Assembly: GCA_903824725.1 (NCBI GenBank)
Contig: CAIJXU010000064.1
Coordinates: 186,001 to 250,000, forward strand
Origin: an uncultured Bacteroidota bacterium
Lineage (GTDB): Bacteria > Bacteroidota > Bacteroidia > Chitinophagales > Chitinophagaceae
Length of the DNA: 64,000 nt
Direction: 5' to 3'
Positions 30,254 through 39,382 of the stretch are shown piece by piece. The stretch's first letter is position 1. Each line of letters opens with the position of its first letter. The translations under genes were made by a program, and so were the position numbers. The notes beneath the pieces were generated by a model that was not told where the DNA came from, searched no databases, and saw only the letters and a program-made list of their open reading frames with translations.

Positions 30254-30892
30254 ATGTCTAAAAAATTATTTTTCTTTTTTACATTGTTCATTATTCAAAC
30301 TAGCTACTCGCAAGTGGGCTCTTTCCAAAAAAAAATGGAAGAAGCCGTTGCCTTTTTTGATCAAGCAAAAACGCAGGATCAAACGACAGTTGCTTTTAGT
30401 AAAATGGAAGCATTGTATAAAATGGATCCTAGTCAGTGGCTGCCTGCTTATTATGCCACCTTAATTAAGGCGAGAATGAGTATTAAAAAAATGGGGAATC
30501 CTGATATGCTTGCTGATGAGGCTTTAGCTTGGTTGACGAAAACAAAAGCCCTACATAATAGCGATGAAGTAGCCTGTATCGAAAGTTTTGCCTATACTGC
30601 AAAAATGGCGGTGAACCCTACTTTCAGGTGGAAGAGTTATGAGAAAAGAATTAATAATCCATTGACTTTTGCATTAGGATTAAATAAAAATAATCCCCGA
30701 ATATATACACTTCAAGCAAGCCTTTTATATCGTATGCCAGGTTGGTTTGGAGGAGGTTGTAAGTCATCATTACCCTTAGCTCAAAAAGCTAAATTAATAT
30801 TTGATGCACAAAAAAATGATTTTACAGTAATGCCACATTGGGGAAGACCCATCATTAATGAAATTATGAATGGCTGCCCAGTATCAGAATAG
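30254..30892 (+). CDS. Secreted TPR-like hypothetical protein
   Basis: signal peptide MSKKLFFFFTLFIIQTSYSQ; helical repeats, 212 aa. Confidence 0.6.
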   Translation: MSKKLFFFFTLFIIQTSYSQVGSFQKKMEEAVAFFDQAKTQDQTTVAFSKMEALYKMDPSQWLPAYYATLIKARMSIKKMGNPDMLADEALAWLTKTKALHNSDEVACIESFAYTAKMAVNPTFRWKSYEKRINNPLTFALGLNKNNPRIYTLQASLLYRMPGWFGGGCKSSLPLAQKAKLIFDAQKNDFTVMPHWGRPIINEIMNGCPVSE

Positions 30893-30893
30893 A

Positions 30894-31994
30894 TTAACCT
30901 TCATTTTCATATAGCCTTTCGTCCACTGCATTGGCAAACATGCGTGCGCTAATTTTCTTAAGTGGATTTAAGCGCATATCGGTATATCCTTTTCGAGCAT
31001 AAATAATTCGGACACATTCAAATAAAGCAGCTGTAAAGGAACTCGAATCGGCTTTATTTTTACCCGCAATATCAAAGGCAGTGCCATGATCCGGGCTAGT
31101 GCGGACAATAGGAAGTCCTGCTGTATAATTAACGCCTTCGCCAAATGCCAATGATTTAAAGGGTATTAAACCTTGATCGTGATACATGGCAAGAACGCCA
31201 TCAAATTTTTCATGTTGACCTCTGGCAAAAAAAGCATCTGCAGAATAAGGTCCAAAAACAAGCATTTGATTTTTACTTTCTTTAATGGCGGGTTTAATAA
31301 CTTCAATTTCTTCTTTACCAATTAATCCGTCGTCACCTGCATGTGGGTTTAATGCCAATACTGCAATTCGTGGTTTAATGATGCCAAAATCTTTTTGTAA
31401 ACTTTCATTTAAGATGTTTAGCTTTTGTTTTATTTTATCTTTGGTAATGTATTGCGTTACCTCTTGTATTGTAATATGTTCGGTAACCAAAGCCATTCTT
31501 AAATTTTCAGCAACCAATAACATTAGGTTTTCAATATTTCCAAAGGCACTTTGTAAATAAGGAGTATGGCCACTGAATTGAAAATTAGGAGACTGAATAT
31601 TTTTTTTATGAATTGGTGCCGTCACTAATCCATCTATTTGTTTATTTTTTAAAGCTTCTACTGCTTTTTCTAAAGAAAGTAGTGCATATTTCCCGCCTAT
31701 ATCGGTTAGTTCACCTGGGGTGATATTGACTTCTTCCTCCCAACAATTCACTAAATTGACTTGTTTTGGGTTTAATTTATTAAGGTCGGTAACGCTCGCA
31801 AAATTGATGGGAAATTCAGGTAAACCCTTACGGTAAAATTGAAGACTTTTATTGTTGGCAAATACCACTGGAACCATAAAGTCCAATACCCTGCTATCAG
31901 ATAGTGATTTAATGATTACTTCAATGCCAATACCATTTAAATCACCACAAGTGATGCCAATAATAGGTTTTCTGATGTCAGGGTTCATGTCCAT
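30894..31994 (-). CDS. pdxA: 4-hydroxythreonine-4-phosphate dehydrogenase
   Basis: GITCGDLNGIGIEVIIK, VTAPIHK, SGHTPYL, MYHDQGLIPFK; start shortened to 31994 (or 31988). Confidence 0.95.
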   Translation of the reverse strand: MDMNPDIRKPIIGITCGDLNGIGIEVIIKSLSDSRVLDFMVPVVFANNKSLQFYRKGLPEFPINFASVTDLNKLNPKQVNLVNCWEEEVNITPGELTDIGGKYALLSLEKAVEALKNKQIDGLVTAPIHKKNIQSPNFQFSGHTPYLQSAFGNIENLMLLVAENLRMALVTEHITIQEVTQYITKDKIKQKLNILNESLQKDFGIIKPRIAVLALNPHAGDDGLIGKEEIEVIKPAIKESKNQMLVFGPYSADAFFARGQHEKFDGVLAMYHDQGLIPFKSLAFGEGVNYTAGLPIVRTSPDHGTAFDIAGKNKADSSSFTAALFECVRIIYARKGYTDMRLNPLKKISARMFANAVDERLYENEG

Positions 31995-32026
31995 TTGATT
32001 AGGCTGTAAAAGTACGCACAAAAACC

Positions 32027-32034
32027 TAACTTTG
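32027..32034 (+). promoter_or_regulatory. -7 box TAACTTTG upstream of rsmA
   Basis: exact TAnnTTTG, 4 nt before the rsmA ATG. Confidence 0.5.
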
Positions 32035-32038
32035 CTAC

Positions 32039-32803
32039 ATGCAGTACACGCTAAAAAAGTCATTAGGCCAGCACTTTCTAAAGGATTCTTCGGTTTGTAT
32101 CAAGATAAAGGAGGCTTTGCTTGAACAAGATATAGCCCAATTGTTAGAGGTAGGGCCAGGGGGTGGGGCCTTGACTCAATATATTCATTCCATTGCTTCC
32201 AAGGAATTTAAAGCCATTGAACTAGACACGGAAAAAGTCAACTTTTTATTGCACACTTATCCCGAATTACAAGGAAAAATTATCAATGATGATTTTTTAA
32301 ATATTGCACCTCCATTTACAGATGAATTTGTGGTGGTGGGCAATTTCCCATATAATATTTCGACTCAAATTGTATTTAAAGTTTTGGATTGGAAAATGCA
32401 AGTACCTCAATTAGTGGGTATGTTTCAAAAGGAAGTAGCAGAACGTATTGCTGCTTCGCCCAATTCAAAAGCATATGGCATATTAAGTGTTTTAACTCAG
32501 GCTTTTTATGATGTCACTTATTTATTTGATGTTCCTCCAGAATCCTTTACACCTCCACCTAAAGTAATGAGCGGGGTGATTCAAATGAAAAGAAAAAACA
32601 TTTTTCCTAATATGGCTTCTGAAAAAAGTTTTTATCATATTGTAAAAATGGCATTTGGACAAAGACGAAAAATGCTTAGGAATCCATTGAAGCCTTATTT
32701 TACAACAGCGCAACTAGAGGATCCTATCTTTACCAAGCGTGCCGAAAATTTAACTTTTGAGGACTTCGCCGAACTCACATTTAAAATGCACAACGATAAA
32801 TAA
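32039..32803 (+). CDS. rsmA: 16S rRNA (adenine1518/1519-N6) dimethyltransferase
   Basis: KKSLGQHFLKD, EVGPGGGALTQ, GNFPYNIS motifs. Confidence 0.97.
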   Translation: MQYTLKKSLGQHFLKDSSVCIKIKEALLEQDIAQLLEVGPGGGALTQYIHSIASKEFKAIELDTEKVNFLLHTYPELQGKIINDDFLNIAPPFTDEFVVVGNFPYNISTQIVFKVLDWKMQVPQLVGMFQKEVAERIAASPNSKAYGILSVLTQAFYDVTYLFDVPPESFTPPPKVMSGVIQMKRKNIFPNMASEKSFYHIVKMAFGQRRKMLRNPLKPYFTTAQLEDPIFTKRAENLTFEDFAELTFKMHNDK

Positions 32804-32804
32804 T

Positions 32805-33734
32805 ATGGCTAATAATATTATCATTACTGCACCTGCTCATCCATTTTTAATGGAAACCCTAAATCAAAAAGGGTTCGAAGTGATTTATGAACCCGATATC
32901 ACTTACGATGGATTATCGAAAATAATAAATACAGCATCGGGTTTAATTGTCACCACTCGATTAAAAATAGACGCTTCTATTTTAGACAAAGCGGTTCAAT
33001 TAAAATGGATTGGTCGTATTGGGAGTGGTATGGAATTAATTGATACTCATTATGCGTCATCAAAAAATATTCAATGTGAAAGTAGTCCCGAAGGTAATTG
33101 CACCACAGTAGGTGAACATTGCTTGGGGTTATTATTAAGTTTAATGAATCGTATACATCATTCCTATGATGAAATTAAAATGGGTAAATGGCTAAGAGAT
33201 AGTAATAGAGCAGATGAACTCACAGGTAAAAAAGTAGGTATCATTGGTTTTGGAAATACAGGAGCGGCTTTCGCAAAACTATTATCCGGATTTGATGTTC
33301 AAATTTTAGCTCATGATATTTATAAAACTAATTTTGATACAGCGCAAATAAAACAAGTTAGCTTACAACAAATTCAGAAAGAGGCTGATGTGATAAGTTT
33401 GCATTTGCCCTTGACCTCCCTAACGCGTTACTATGCCAATGATTCTTTTTTTGAATCTTGCCAACAATCCCCCTATTTTTTGAGCACTTGTAGGGGTGGG
33501 GTCACGGACACGGCAGCCTTATTGAAAGCCATTCAAAATCAATTAGTTAGAGGAGCAGGTCTTGATGTACTTGAAAATGAGCAATTAGCCACTTATTCGA
33601 CCCAAGAGCAAGCTTTATTGCAGCAATTAATAGCTTGTCCAAATTTCATTCTAACGCCCCATATTGCGGGCTATAGCCATGAAGCGTATCTAAAAATGGC
33701 CAAAATCCTATTGGAGAAATTAGGTATTATTTGA
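32805..33734 (+). CDS. D-isomer-specific 2-hydroxyacid dehydrogenase
   Basis: GKKVGIIGFGNTGAAFAKLLSGF, GAGLDVLENE; start at MANNIIIT. Confidence 0.87.
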   Translation: MANNIIITAPAHPFLMETLNQKGFEVIYEPDITYDGLSKIINTASGLIVTTRLKIDASILDKAVQLKWIGRIGSGMELIDTHYASSKNIQCESSPEGNCTTVGEHCLGLLLSLMNRIHHSYDEIKMGKWLRDSNRADELTGKKVGIIGFGNTGAAFAKLLSGFDVQILAHDIYKTNFDTAQIKQVSLQQIQKEADVISLHLPLTSLTRYYANDSFFESCQQSPYFLSTCRGGVTDTAALLKAIQNQLVRGAGLDVLENEQLATYSTQEQALLQQLIACPNFILTPHIAGYSHEAYLKMAKILLEKLGII

Positions 33735-33745
33735 GCTTAATTTAA

Positions 33746-33753
33746 TATATTTG
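33746..33753 (+). promoter_or_regulatory. -7 box TATATTTG of the greA leader
   Basis: exact TAnnTTTG match. Confidence 0.5.
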
Positions 33754-33758
33754 TAATG

Positions 33759-33794
33759 TGCAACGCTACAATTATGTGGCGTTGTATTTTTTTT
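33759..33794 (+). terminator. Hairpin plus T8 in the greA leader (attenuator or upstream-gene terminator)
   Basis: TGCAACGC(33759-33766)/GCGTTGTA(33779-33786) followed by TTTTTTTT. Confidence 0.75.
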
Positions 33795-33812
33795 ATAACT
33801 AAACTGAAGGGT

Positions 33813-34289
33813 ATGAGTGAAATGAATATGTATGTCACACAGCAGACATTTGATAAAATGCGTGAAGAATTGCAAAAGATGAAATCGATAGATCGTCCTG
33901 CAGCATCTAGGGCTATTGCAGAAGCAAGAGAAAAAGGGGATTTAAAGGAAAATGCAGAATATGATGCAGCTAAGGAAGCGCAGGGTATGTTGGAGGCAAA
34001 AATAAAACAACATGAAGCTGCGATTTCAAATGCCAAAATTGTAGATACCAGTACGATTGATACAAGTAAGGTGACGATTTTAACAAAAGTGACCATTACC
34101 AATCATGCAACAAAAAAAACGATTACTTATCAATTAGTGGGCGAAAAAGAAGCGGATTTAAAAGCAGGTAAAATTTCGGCATCTTCACCCATCGGCAGGG
34201 GGCTATTAGGAAAAAAAATTGGAGAAGTAGCGGAAGTGATCGCGCCTAATGGAAGTATGAAATTCACGATTGAAAATATTACAATATAA
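33813..34289 (+). CDS. greA: Transcription elongation factor GreA
   Basis: YVTQQTFDKMREELQKMKSIDRPAASRAIAEAREKGDLKENAEYDAAKEAQGMLEAKI; start at MSEMNMYV. Confidence 0.96.
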   Translation: MSEMNMYVTQQTFDKMREELQKMKSIDRPAASRAIAEAREKGDLKENAEYDAAKEAQGMLEAKIKQHEAAISNAKIVDTSTIDTSKVTILTKVTITNHATKKTITYQLVGEKEADLKAGKISASSPIGRGLLGKKIGEVAEVIAPNGSMKFTIENITI

Positions 34290-34315
34290 AAGTCAATCCA
34301 ACTTTTCAAAATTGA

Positions 34316-34353
34316 CAAAGCGTTCACTTTAATTGGTGAGCGCTTTGTTTTTT
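34316..34353 (+). terminator. Intrinsic terminator of greA
   Basis: CAAAGCGTTCAC...GTGAGCGCTTTG followed by T7. Confidence 0.93.
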
Positions 34354-34382
34354 TAGTTAAATTAGTATTTCAATACAATATT

Positions 34383-34772
34383 ATGACCCTATTTACTAAA
34401 ATTATCCAAGGCGAAATTCCTTGCTATAAAATAGCAGAGTCTGAATTATTCTTCGCTTTTTTAGATATTTTTCCATTGCAAAAAGGACATACTTTAATTG
34501 TACCTAAAACAGAAGTTGATAAAATTTTTGATTTGCCGGATGCTTTTTTAAGTGAGCTACTTTTGTTTGCCAAGCCAATAGCAAAAGCCATTGAAGCCAG
34601 CTTTGATTGCAATCGAGTAGGCATGGTGACTGTGGGATTGGAAGTGCCTCATGCCCATTTGCATTTAATACCTATTAATGTTGCGGCTGATATGGAGTTT
34701 TCTGCTCCCAAGTTGCAGTTGACAAAGGAGGAATTTATAGAAATTCAACAAAAAATAGTAAGTCATTTATAA
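34383..34772 (+). CDS. HIT family protein
   Basis: FTKIIQGEIPCYKI, histidine triad HAHLHLIP. Confidence 0.95.
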   Translation: MTLFTKIIQGEIPCYKIAESELFFAFLDIFPLQKGHTLIVPKTEVDKIFDLPDAFLSELLLFAKPIAKAIEASFDCNRVGMVTVGLEVPHAHLHLIPINVAADMEFSAPKLQLTKEEFIEIQQKIVSHL

Positions 34773-34786
34773 TTATTGGTAATCCC

Positions 34787-35374
34787 TTATTTCAATTTTA
34801 GTCGTCCTGGGTTTTTGGTAATAAATTGATCCCAGCTATTTGATTTTTTTGAACTTTTTTTTCCTTTAATTAATTTAACAGAAGGTAATAGGGGGCCGCT
34901 CATTTGATAATAATGACAAAGGGCCACACCCAATGCATCGGTAGCATCAAAATACGCAGGCTTTTGTTTTAAATCTAAAATACGCTCAAGCATTTTCCAT
35001 ACCATATCCTTATCTGCATTGCCATTTCCAGTAATGGATTGCTTCACTTTTTTAGGGGCGTATTCGGTGACAGGTAAATTATAATGCATGGCAGCAGCGA
35101 TGGCCACCCCTTGTGCCCGTCCTAATTTAAGCATGCTTTGTACATTCTTGCCAAAAAAAGGAGCTTCGATGGCAAACTGTTCCGGATGATACTTGTCAAT
35201 GAGTTCAATGATCTTTGCATGGATAAGCTGTAGACGAGCATAAATATCTTTTTCCTTAGTGAGCTTAAGTACATCCATATGTATCAGTGTAGGATGCGCA
35301 CCGCCTTTTAAAACAGCGAAACCTAGTATTTGTGTACCTGGGTCAATTCCTAAAATAATGGGTGTTTTTGACAT
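34787..35374 (-). CDS. ruvC: Holliday junction endodeoxyribonuclease RuvC
   Basis: ILGIDPGTQILGFAVL, AIEAPFFGKNVQSMLKLGRAQGV; ATG 35374 (MSKTP) preferred over TTG 35380. Confidence 0.96.
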   Translation of the reverse strand: MSKTPIILGIDPGTQILGFAVLKGGAHPTLIHMDVLKLTKEKDIYARLQLIHAKIIELIDKYHPEQFAIEAPFFGKNVQSMLKLGRAQGVAIAAAMHYNLPVTEYAPKKVKQSITGNGNADKDMVWKMLERILDLKQKPAYFDATDALGVALCHYYQMSGPLLPSVKLIKGKKSSKKSNSWDQFITKNPGRLKLK

Positions 35375-35422
35375 TTGCAATAAAGTTACATATATGATGG
35401 CAAATTCCGAACTTTGCTCCCT

Positions 35423-36340
35423 ATGAATGAGGCACTCATCAATCGGTTGCGATCCATTGGCAATAAGTCCGTTGGCTTTATCTTATTTGTAATTTGCTTA
35501 TTAGCTATTTATAATAAGGTGCTGCATAATGAAAATTTGAATCAATATAGTGCTGATATTAAAATACAACTTGGTAAAATTAGCCTAGTGGAGTGGGTCG
35601 TTTTATTAATACTTTTTTTGTGCAATTATTTAATGGAGGCAATAAAATGGAAGTCTTTATTAGCATCTTGGCATCCCATTTCAATCATTGAATCCTTCAA
35701 ATCGGTATTAGTAGGGCAAGCTTTTGCCTTTTTTACCCCTGTTCGTTCTGGAGATTATGTAGGCCGCATTTTATGGTTGCCTAGTGGCAGTAAAATGAAA
35801 GGACTTGCACAAATGGCTTGGTCTTCTTATGCACAATTATTAATTACATTAGGGCTAGGAAGCGTCGCTCTTTTTTTTAATTTGCCTTTTTTTTCATGGT
35901 TAAAATGGGTGGCACCCTTTATTACGGTTGGTGCTTTTATGCTGTATTTTCATCCAGGTTATTTTAAAGGGTGGTTAAAAAAATTAACCACATTACAAAT
36001 TGACAATACACTAAAAATTAAATTAATCATATTATCCTTGTTTAAGTATATGTTTTTTGTATTACAGTATACTTGGGTTGTAAATAGGCTTCAAATACCT
36101 ATCTCTTTTCTGGATTTATGGATTGCCCTAGGGGTGCTTTTTTTGGCCTTAAGCATCATTCCTGCCATCAGCATTACGGATTTAGTGATACGTGGGCAGC
36201 TTATTGTATTATTGCTTGAGCCATGGTATACCAATAGTTTAATGTTGATTTGTTTAAGTACCATTATATGGTTAGTTAATTTTTTATTACCAGCCTTATT
36301 TGGAGCTATATTATTATTGAAATTCCGCTTAAAACAATAA
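35423..36340 (+). CDS. Integral membrane flippase-like protein (lysylphosphatidylglycerol synthase TM/UPF0104 family)
   Basis: multi-TM; NYLMEAIKWKSLLA, GQAFAFFTPVRSGDYVGRI. Confidence 0.75.
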   Translation: MNEALINRLRSIGNKSVGFILFVICLLAIYNKVLHNENLNQYSADIKIQLGKISLVEWVVLLILFLCNYLMEAIKWKSLLASWHPISIIESFKSVLVGQAFAFFTPVRSGDYVGRILWLPSGSKMKGLAQMAWSSYAQLLITLGLGSVALFFNLPFFSWLKWVAPFITVGAFMLYFHPGYFKGWLKKLTTLQIDNTLKIKLIILSLFKYMFFVLQYTWVVNRLQIPISFLDLWIALGVLFLALSIIPAISITDLVIRGQLIVLLLEPWYTNSLMLICLSTIIWLVNFLLPALFGAILLLKFRLKQ

Positions 36341-36361
36341 TTTTACAACCAATCTATTTGT

Positions 36362-37156
36362 ATGTTTTTCGTAAATTTTTTATTTATTGTCATCTCCTTA
36401 TTTTGGCCTGTTCAGCCTAATAATGGCATTTGTAGTCAAATTAATACTGCGTATAAGACAGGAGAATCAATTAGATATACAATTTATTATAATGTCTTTG
36501 GTTTGTATATGAATGCGGGCAAAGCCGAATTTGCGACAAAGGAATCTACTTGGGATAATTCCCCAGCTTATACTTTTACAGCAACAGGAAAATCTAATTC
36601 TAAATACGACTGGATTTTTAAAGTAAGGGATAAGTATGAATCTGTCGTTGACAAAAAAACTTTATTACCTTATCAATTCACAAGGCAAATTAATGAGGGA
36701 GGGTATCATTTAAAGCAGGAAGTACTATTCAACCAAAAAGCCAATACTGCAATAGCGGATGGCACTTTGTATAAAACGACTGATTGTACATTTGATGTAA
36801 TTAGTGCTATTTATGCTGCTCGAAATATTAATTATTCGAATCTACAGCTCAATGATAAAATAACGCTCAATTTTTTTTTAGATAAGGAATTGTATCCATC
36901 ATATTTTAAATTTTTGGGAAGATCCGAAATCACCACTCGTTATGGAAGATTTAAAGTCATCAAATTTGCACCTTTGTTGTTAAAGGGGACAATGTTTAAT
37001 GGAGGAGAAAAAATGATTCTTTGGGTAACAGATGACGAGAACCATATACCAGTTCGTATTGAAACCCCCATCATTATTGGAAGTATCAAAGTAGATTTGG
37101 ACGCTTATGAAAATTTAAGACATCCATTAAGTTCCCTTCTTGAAGTCGTGGAATAA
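36362..37156 (+). CDS. DUF3108 domain protein
   Basis: signal peptide; GESIRYTIYYNVFGLYMNAGKAEF, RIETPIIIGSIKVDL. Confidence 0.78.
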   Translation: MFFVNFLFIVISLFWPVQPNNGICSQINTAYKTGESIRYTIYYNVFGLYMNAGKAEFATKESTWDNSPAYTFTATGKSNSKYDWIFKVRDKYESVVDKKTLLPYQFTRQINEGGYHLKQEVLFNQKANTAIADGTLYKTTDCTFDVISAIYAARNINYSNLQLNDKITLNFFLDKELYPSYFKFLGRSEITTRYGRFKVIKFAPLLLKGTMFNGGEKMILWVTDDENHIPVRIETPIIIGSIKVDLDAYENLRHPLSSLLEVVE

Positions 37157-37168
37157 AACGATTATACT

Positions 37169-38029
37169 TTAAGGGTTAAGATTAAAAGTTGATTTTACCC
37201 TAATCCCTTTATCGGTTTCTTGTAAGTTGCAGCACTCGTGATGCGCATCGTGTTCAAAAAATAAAGTATAATCATGTTGAACAGCTTGTTTTAAAAACAT
37301 TTCCTTTTCGGCTAATGTGATTAAGGGTTGCATATCATATCCCATAATATAAGGTAGAGGTATATGCCCTACACTTGGTAGTAAATCGGCCATAAATACA
37401 ATTTGTTGTGCGCCAATACTGATTTTAGGTATCAACATTCCTTTGGTATGCCCATTCACAACAAAACAACTTATGGAAGGGCTAAAGTGTATCTCTTGCA
37501 ATTGGTTACTGTTGTCAAATAGAGGTAGGCTAATTAATTTAAGCTGCCCACTTTGCTGTAGTGGTAAAATATTATCAGCCAAAAAGGAGGCTTTTTCTCT
37601 TTGATTGGGCTGCATTGCCTCATTCCATTGAGGCTCACTTACCCAATAAGTGGCATTAGGAAATTGAAGTGATAAATTTTCATTCTCTCTGATTACAGCA
37701 CCGCCCACATGATCAAAATGTAAATGAGTTAATAAGACATCGGTGATGTCAGTTGTTGTCATATTTAATTTTCCCAATGCCGCTACTAAAGAAATGGTAT
37801 CGTGAGGATGATAGTGACTAAAAAATTTCTCATTTTGCTTTGTGCCCATCCCTGTATCAATTAAAATTTTTCGATCACCTTCTATTACAAGTAAGCAACG
37901 CAATGCCCAAGTACACAAATTATTTTCATCTGCAGGGTTCAATTTATTCCAAATAGATTTAGGCACCACCCCAAACATTGCACCGCCATCTAATTTAAAT
38001 TTCCCAGTATCAATACTAAATACCTTCAT
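37169..38029 (-). CDS. MBL-fold metallohydrolase
   Basis: LLTHLHFDHVGGA, VVNGHTKGML, FMADLLPSVGH. Confidence 0.9.
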   Translation of the reverse strand: MKVFSIDTGKFKLDGGAMFGVVPKSIWNKLNPADENNLCTWALRCLLVIEGDRKILIDTGMGTKQNEKFFSHYHPHDTISLVAALGKLNMTTTDITDVLLTHLHFDHVGGAVIRENENLSLQFPNATYWVSEPQWNEAMQPNQREKASFLADNILPLQQSGQLKLISLPLFDNSNQLQEIHFSPSISCFVVNGHTKGMLIPKISIGAQQIVFMADLLPSVGHIPLPYIMGYDMQPLITLAEKEMFLKQAVQHDYTLFFEHDAHHECCNLQETDKGIRVKSTFNLNP

Positions 38030-39323
38030 GTCCTTTTATTTTTGATGTTCGGTATAACAATACAAATCCAATAATAAAAAATATACATAAGGCCAATACT
38101 GAATTACGTTGAGACCCTGTGATTTCATTTATAAAACCAAAGCTAAACATACCAATGACGATAGCTATTTTTTCAGTAACATCGAAAAAACTAAAATAGC
38201 TAGTGGTGTCGTGTGTTTCTGGCATTAATTTAGAATAGGTACTTCTACTCACGGATTGTATTCCACCCATGACAAAGCCTACCACAATGGCTAAAGTATA
38301 AAAGGGTAAAACACTATTTCTTGGAAGATAATAGCCCATAATACAGCCGCCAATCCAAATGAGGATGGCTACCATGATGGTATTAAAATTGCCCCATTTA
38401 CTGGCCAACTTGGCCATTAAATTAGCACCCGGAATTGCAACTATTTGAATGATGAGTATCGCTATGATTAAATTGGTCGTAGGTATGTTTAATTCACTTT
38501 TCCCATATAAAGTGGCAGCCAGCATTACTGTTTGTACTCCCATATTATAAAAGAAAAAGGAAACTAAAAATCTTTTTAACACTGGCAGTGACTTAAGCTC
38601 TATCCAAACCTTATGAATTTCTTTATAGCCTTGTGTAAATATATTTTTGTGTTGTACTTCTTTAACACCTGTTCCTTTCGGAAGTCTTGAAATAGCCAAC
38701 CAGCCAAAACTCACCCACCAAATACCCACCAACAAAAAAGAAATTTGGGAGGCTTTGCCCACCGTAATTCCTAATAGTTCAGGTTTTAATACAAATACAA
38801 AACATATTAGTTGTAAAAGTACAGAGCCAATATAACCCATCATGAAACCTTTTGCACTAATTCGATCTCTGTCCTCTGGCGCAGCAATTTCAGGTAGATA
38901 AGAATTATAAAAAACCAGACTTCCCCAAAAGCCTACGCAAGCAATGATCACTGAAATGAGTCCTCCTATAATATGGTTGCTATCAAAAAAATAAAGAGAG
39001 GCACAAGCCAAACTACCCATGGTACAAAAAAAACGAAGAAACTGTTTTTTATTACCTCTAGAATCAGCAATGGAGGATAAGATAGGGGATAGAAAGGCAA
39101 CAATAATAAAGGCTATAGCTAATATATAATTATAGAGAGCTGTGTTGGAAAATTCGTAGGCCCCAATTTTTATTTTATCAATTAAAGTATTTTCATTGCC
39201 GTCACCAGTGACTGCTTCATAATAAGCAGGAAATATAGTAGAAGTGATGACTAGATTGTAAACACTATTGGCCCAATCGTACATGGCCCATCCGTTGACA
39301 ACTTTTTTTGAGGCAGTTTGCAT
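38016..39323 (-). CDS. MFS transporter (UMF1/Atg22-like)
   Basis: NGWAMYDWANSVYNLVITSTIFPAYYEAV, 12 hydrophobic segments, GGIQSVSRSTYSKLMPE. Confidence 0.9.
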   Translation of the reverse strand: MQTASKKVVNGWAMYDWANSVYNLVITSTIFPAYYEAVTGDGNENTLIDKIKIGAYEFSNTALYNYILAIAFIIVAFLSPILSSIADSRGNKKQFLRFFCTMGSLACASLYFFDSNHIIGGLISVIIACVGFWGSLVFYNSYLPEIAAPEDRDRISAKGFMMGYIGSVLLQLICFVFVLKPELLGITVGKASQISFLLVGIWWVSFGWLAISRLPKGTGVKEVQHKNIFTQGYKEIHKVWIELKSLPVLKRFLVSFFFYNMGVQTVMLAATLYGKSELNIPTTNLIIAILIIQIVAIPGANLMAKLASKWGNFNTIMVAILIWIGGCIMGYYLPRNSVLPFYTLAIVVGFVMGGIQSVSRSTYSKLMPETHDTTSYFSFFDVTEKIAIVIGMFSFGFINEITGSQRNSVLALCIFFIIGFVLLYRTSKIKGHEGI

Positions 39324-39328
39324 ACAGG

Positions 39329-39359
39329 TTTTATTAGTGTTTTAAAAATACTAATAAAA
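39329..39359. repeat. Perfect 10-bp inverted repeat immediately 5' of the MFS gene
   Basis: TTTTATTAGT / ACTAATAAAA separated by 11 nt. Confidence 0.8.
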
Positions 39360-39382
39360 ACGCAACTCTCCTATAGTTGGGT

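Noticed and set aside
30327-30335. A9 run in the TPR-like gene near codon 27
   Set aside because: Too close to the N-terminus for a useful truncated product; no family precedent, unlike the dnaX run.
36872-36880. T9 run in the DUF3108 gene
   Set aside because: Encodes ordinary FFL in frame; common in AT-rich DNA and no functional alternative product is evident.
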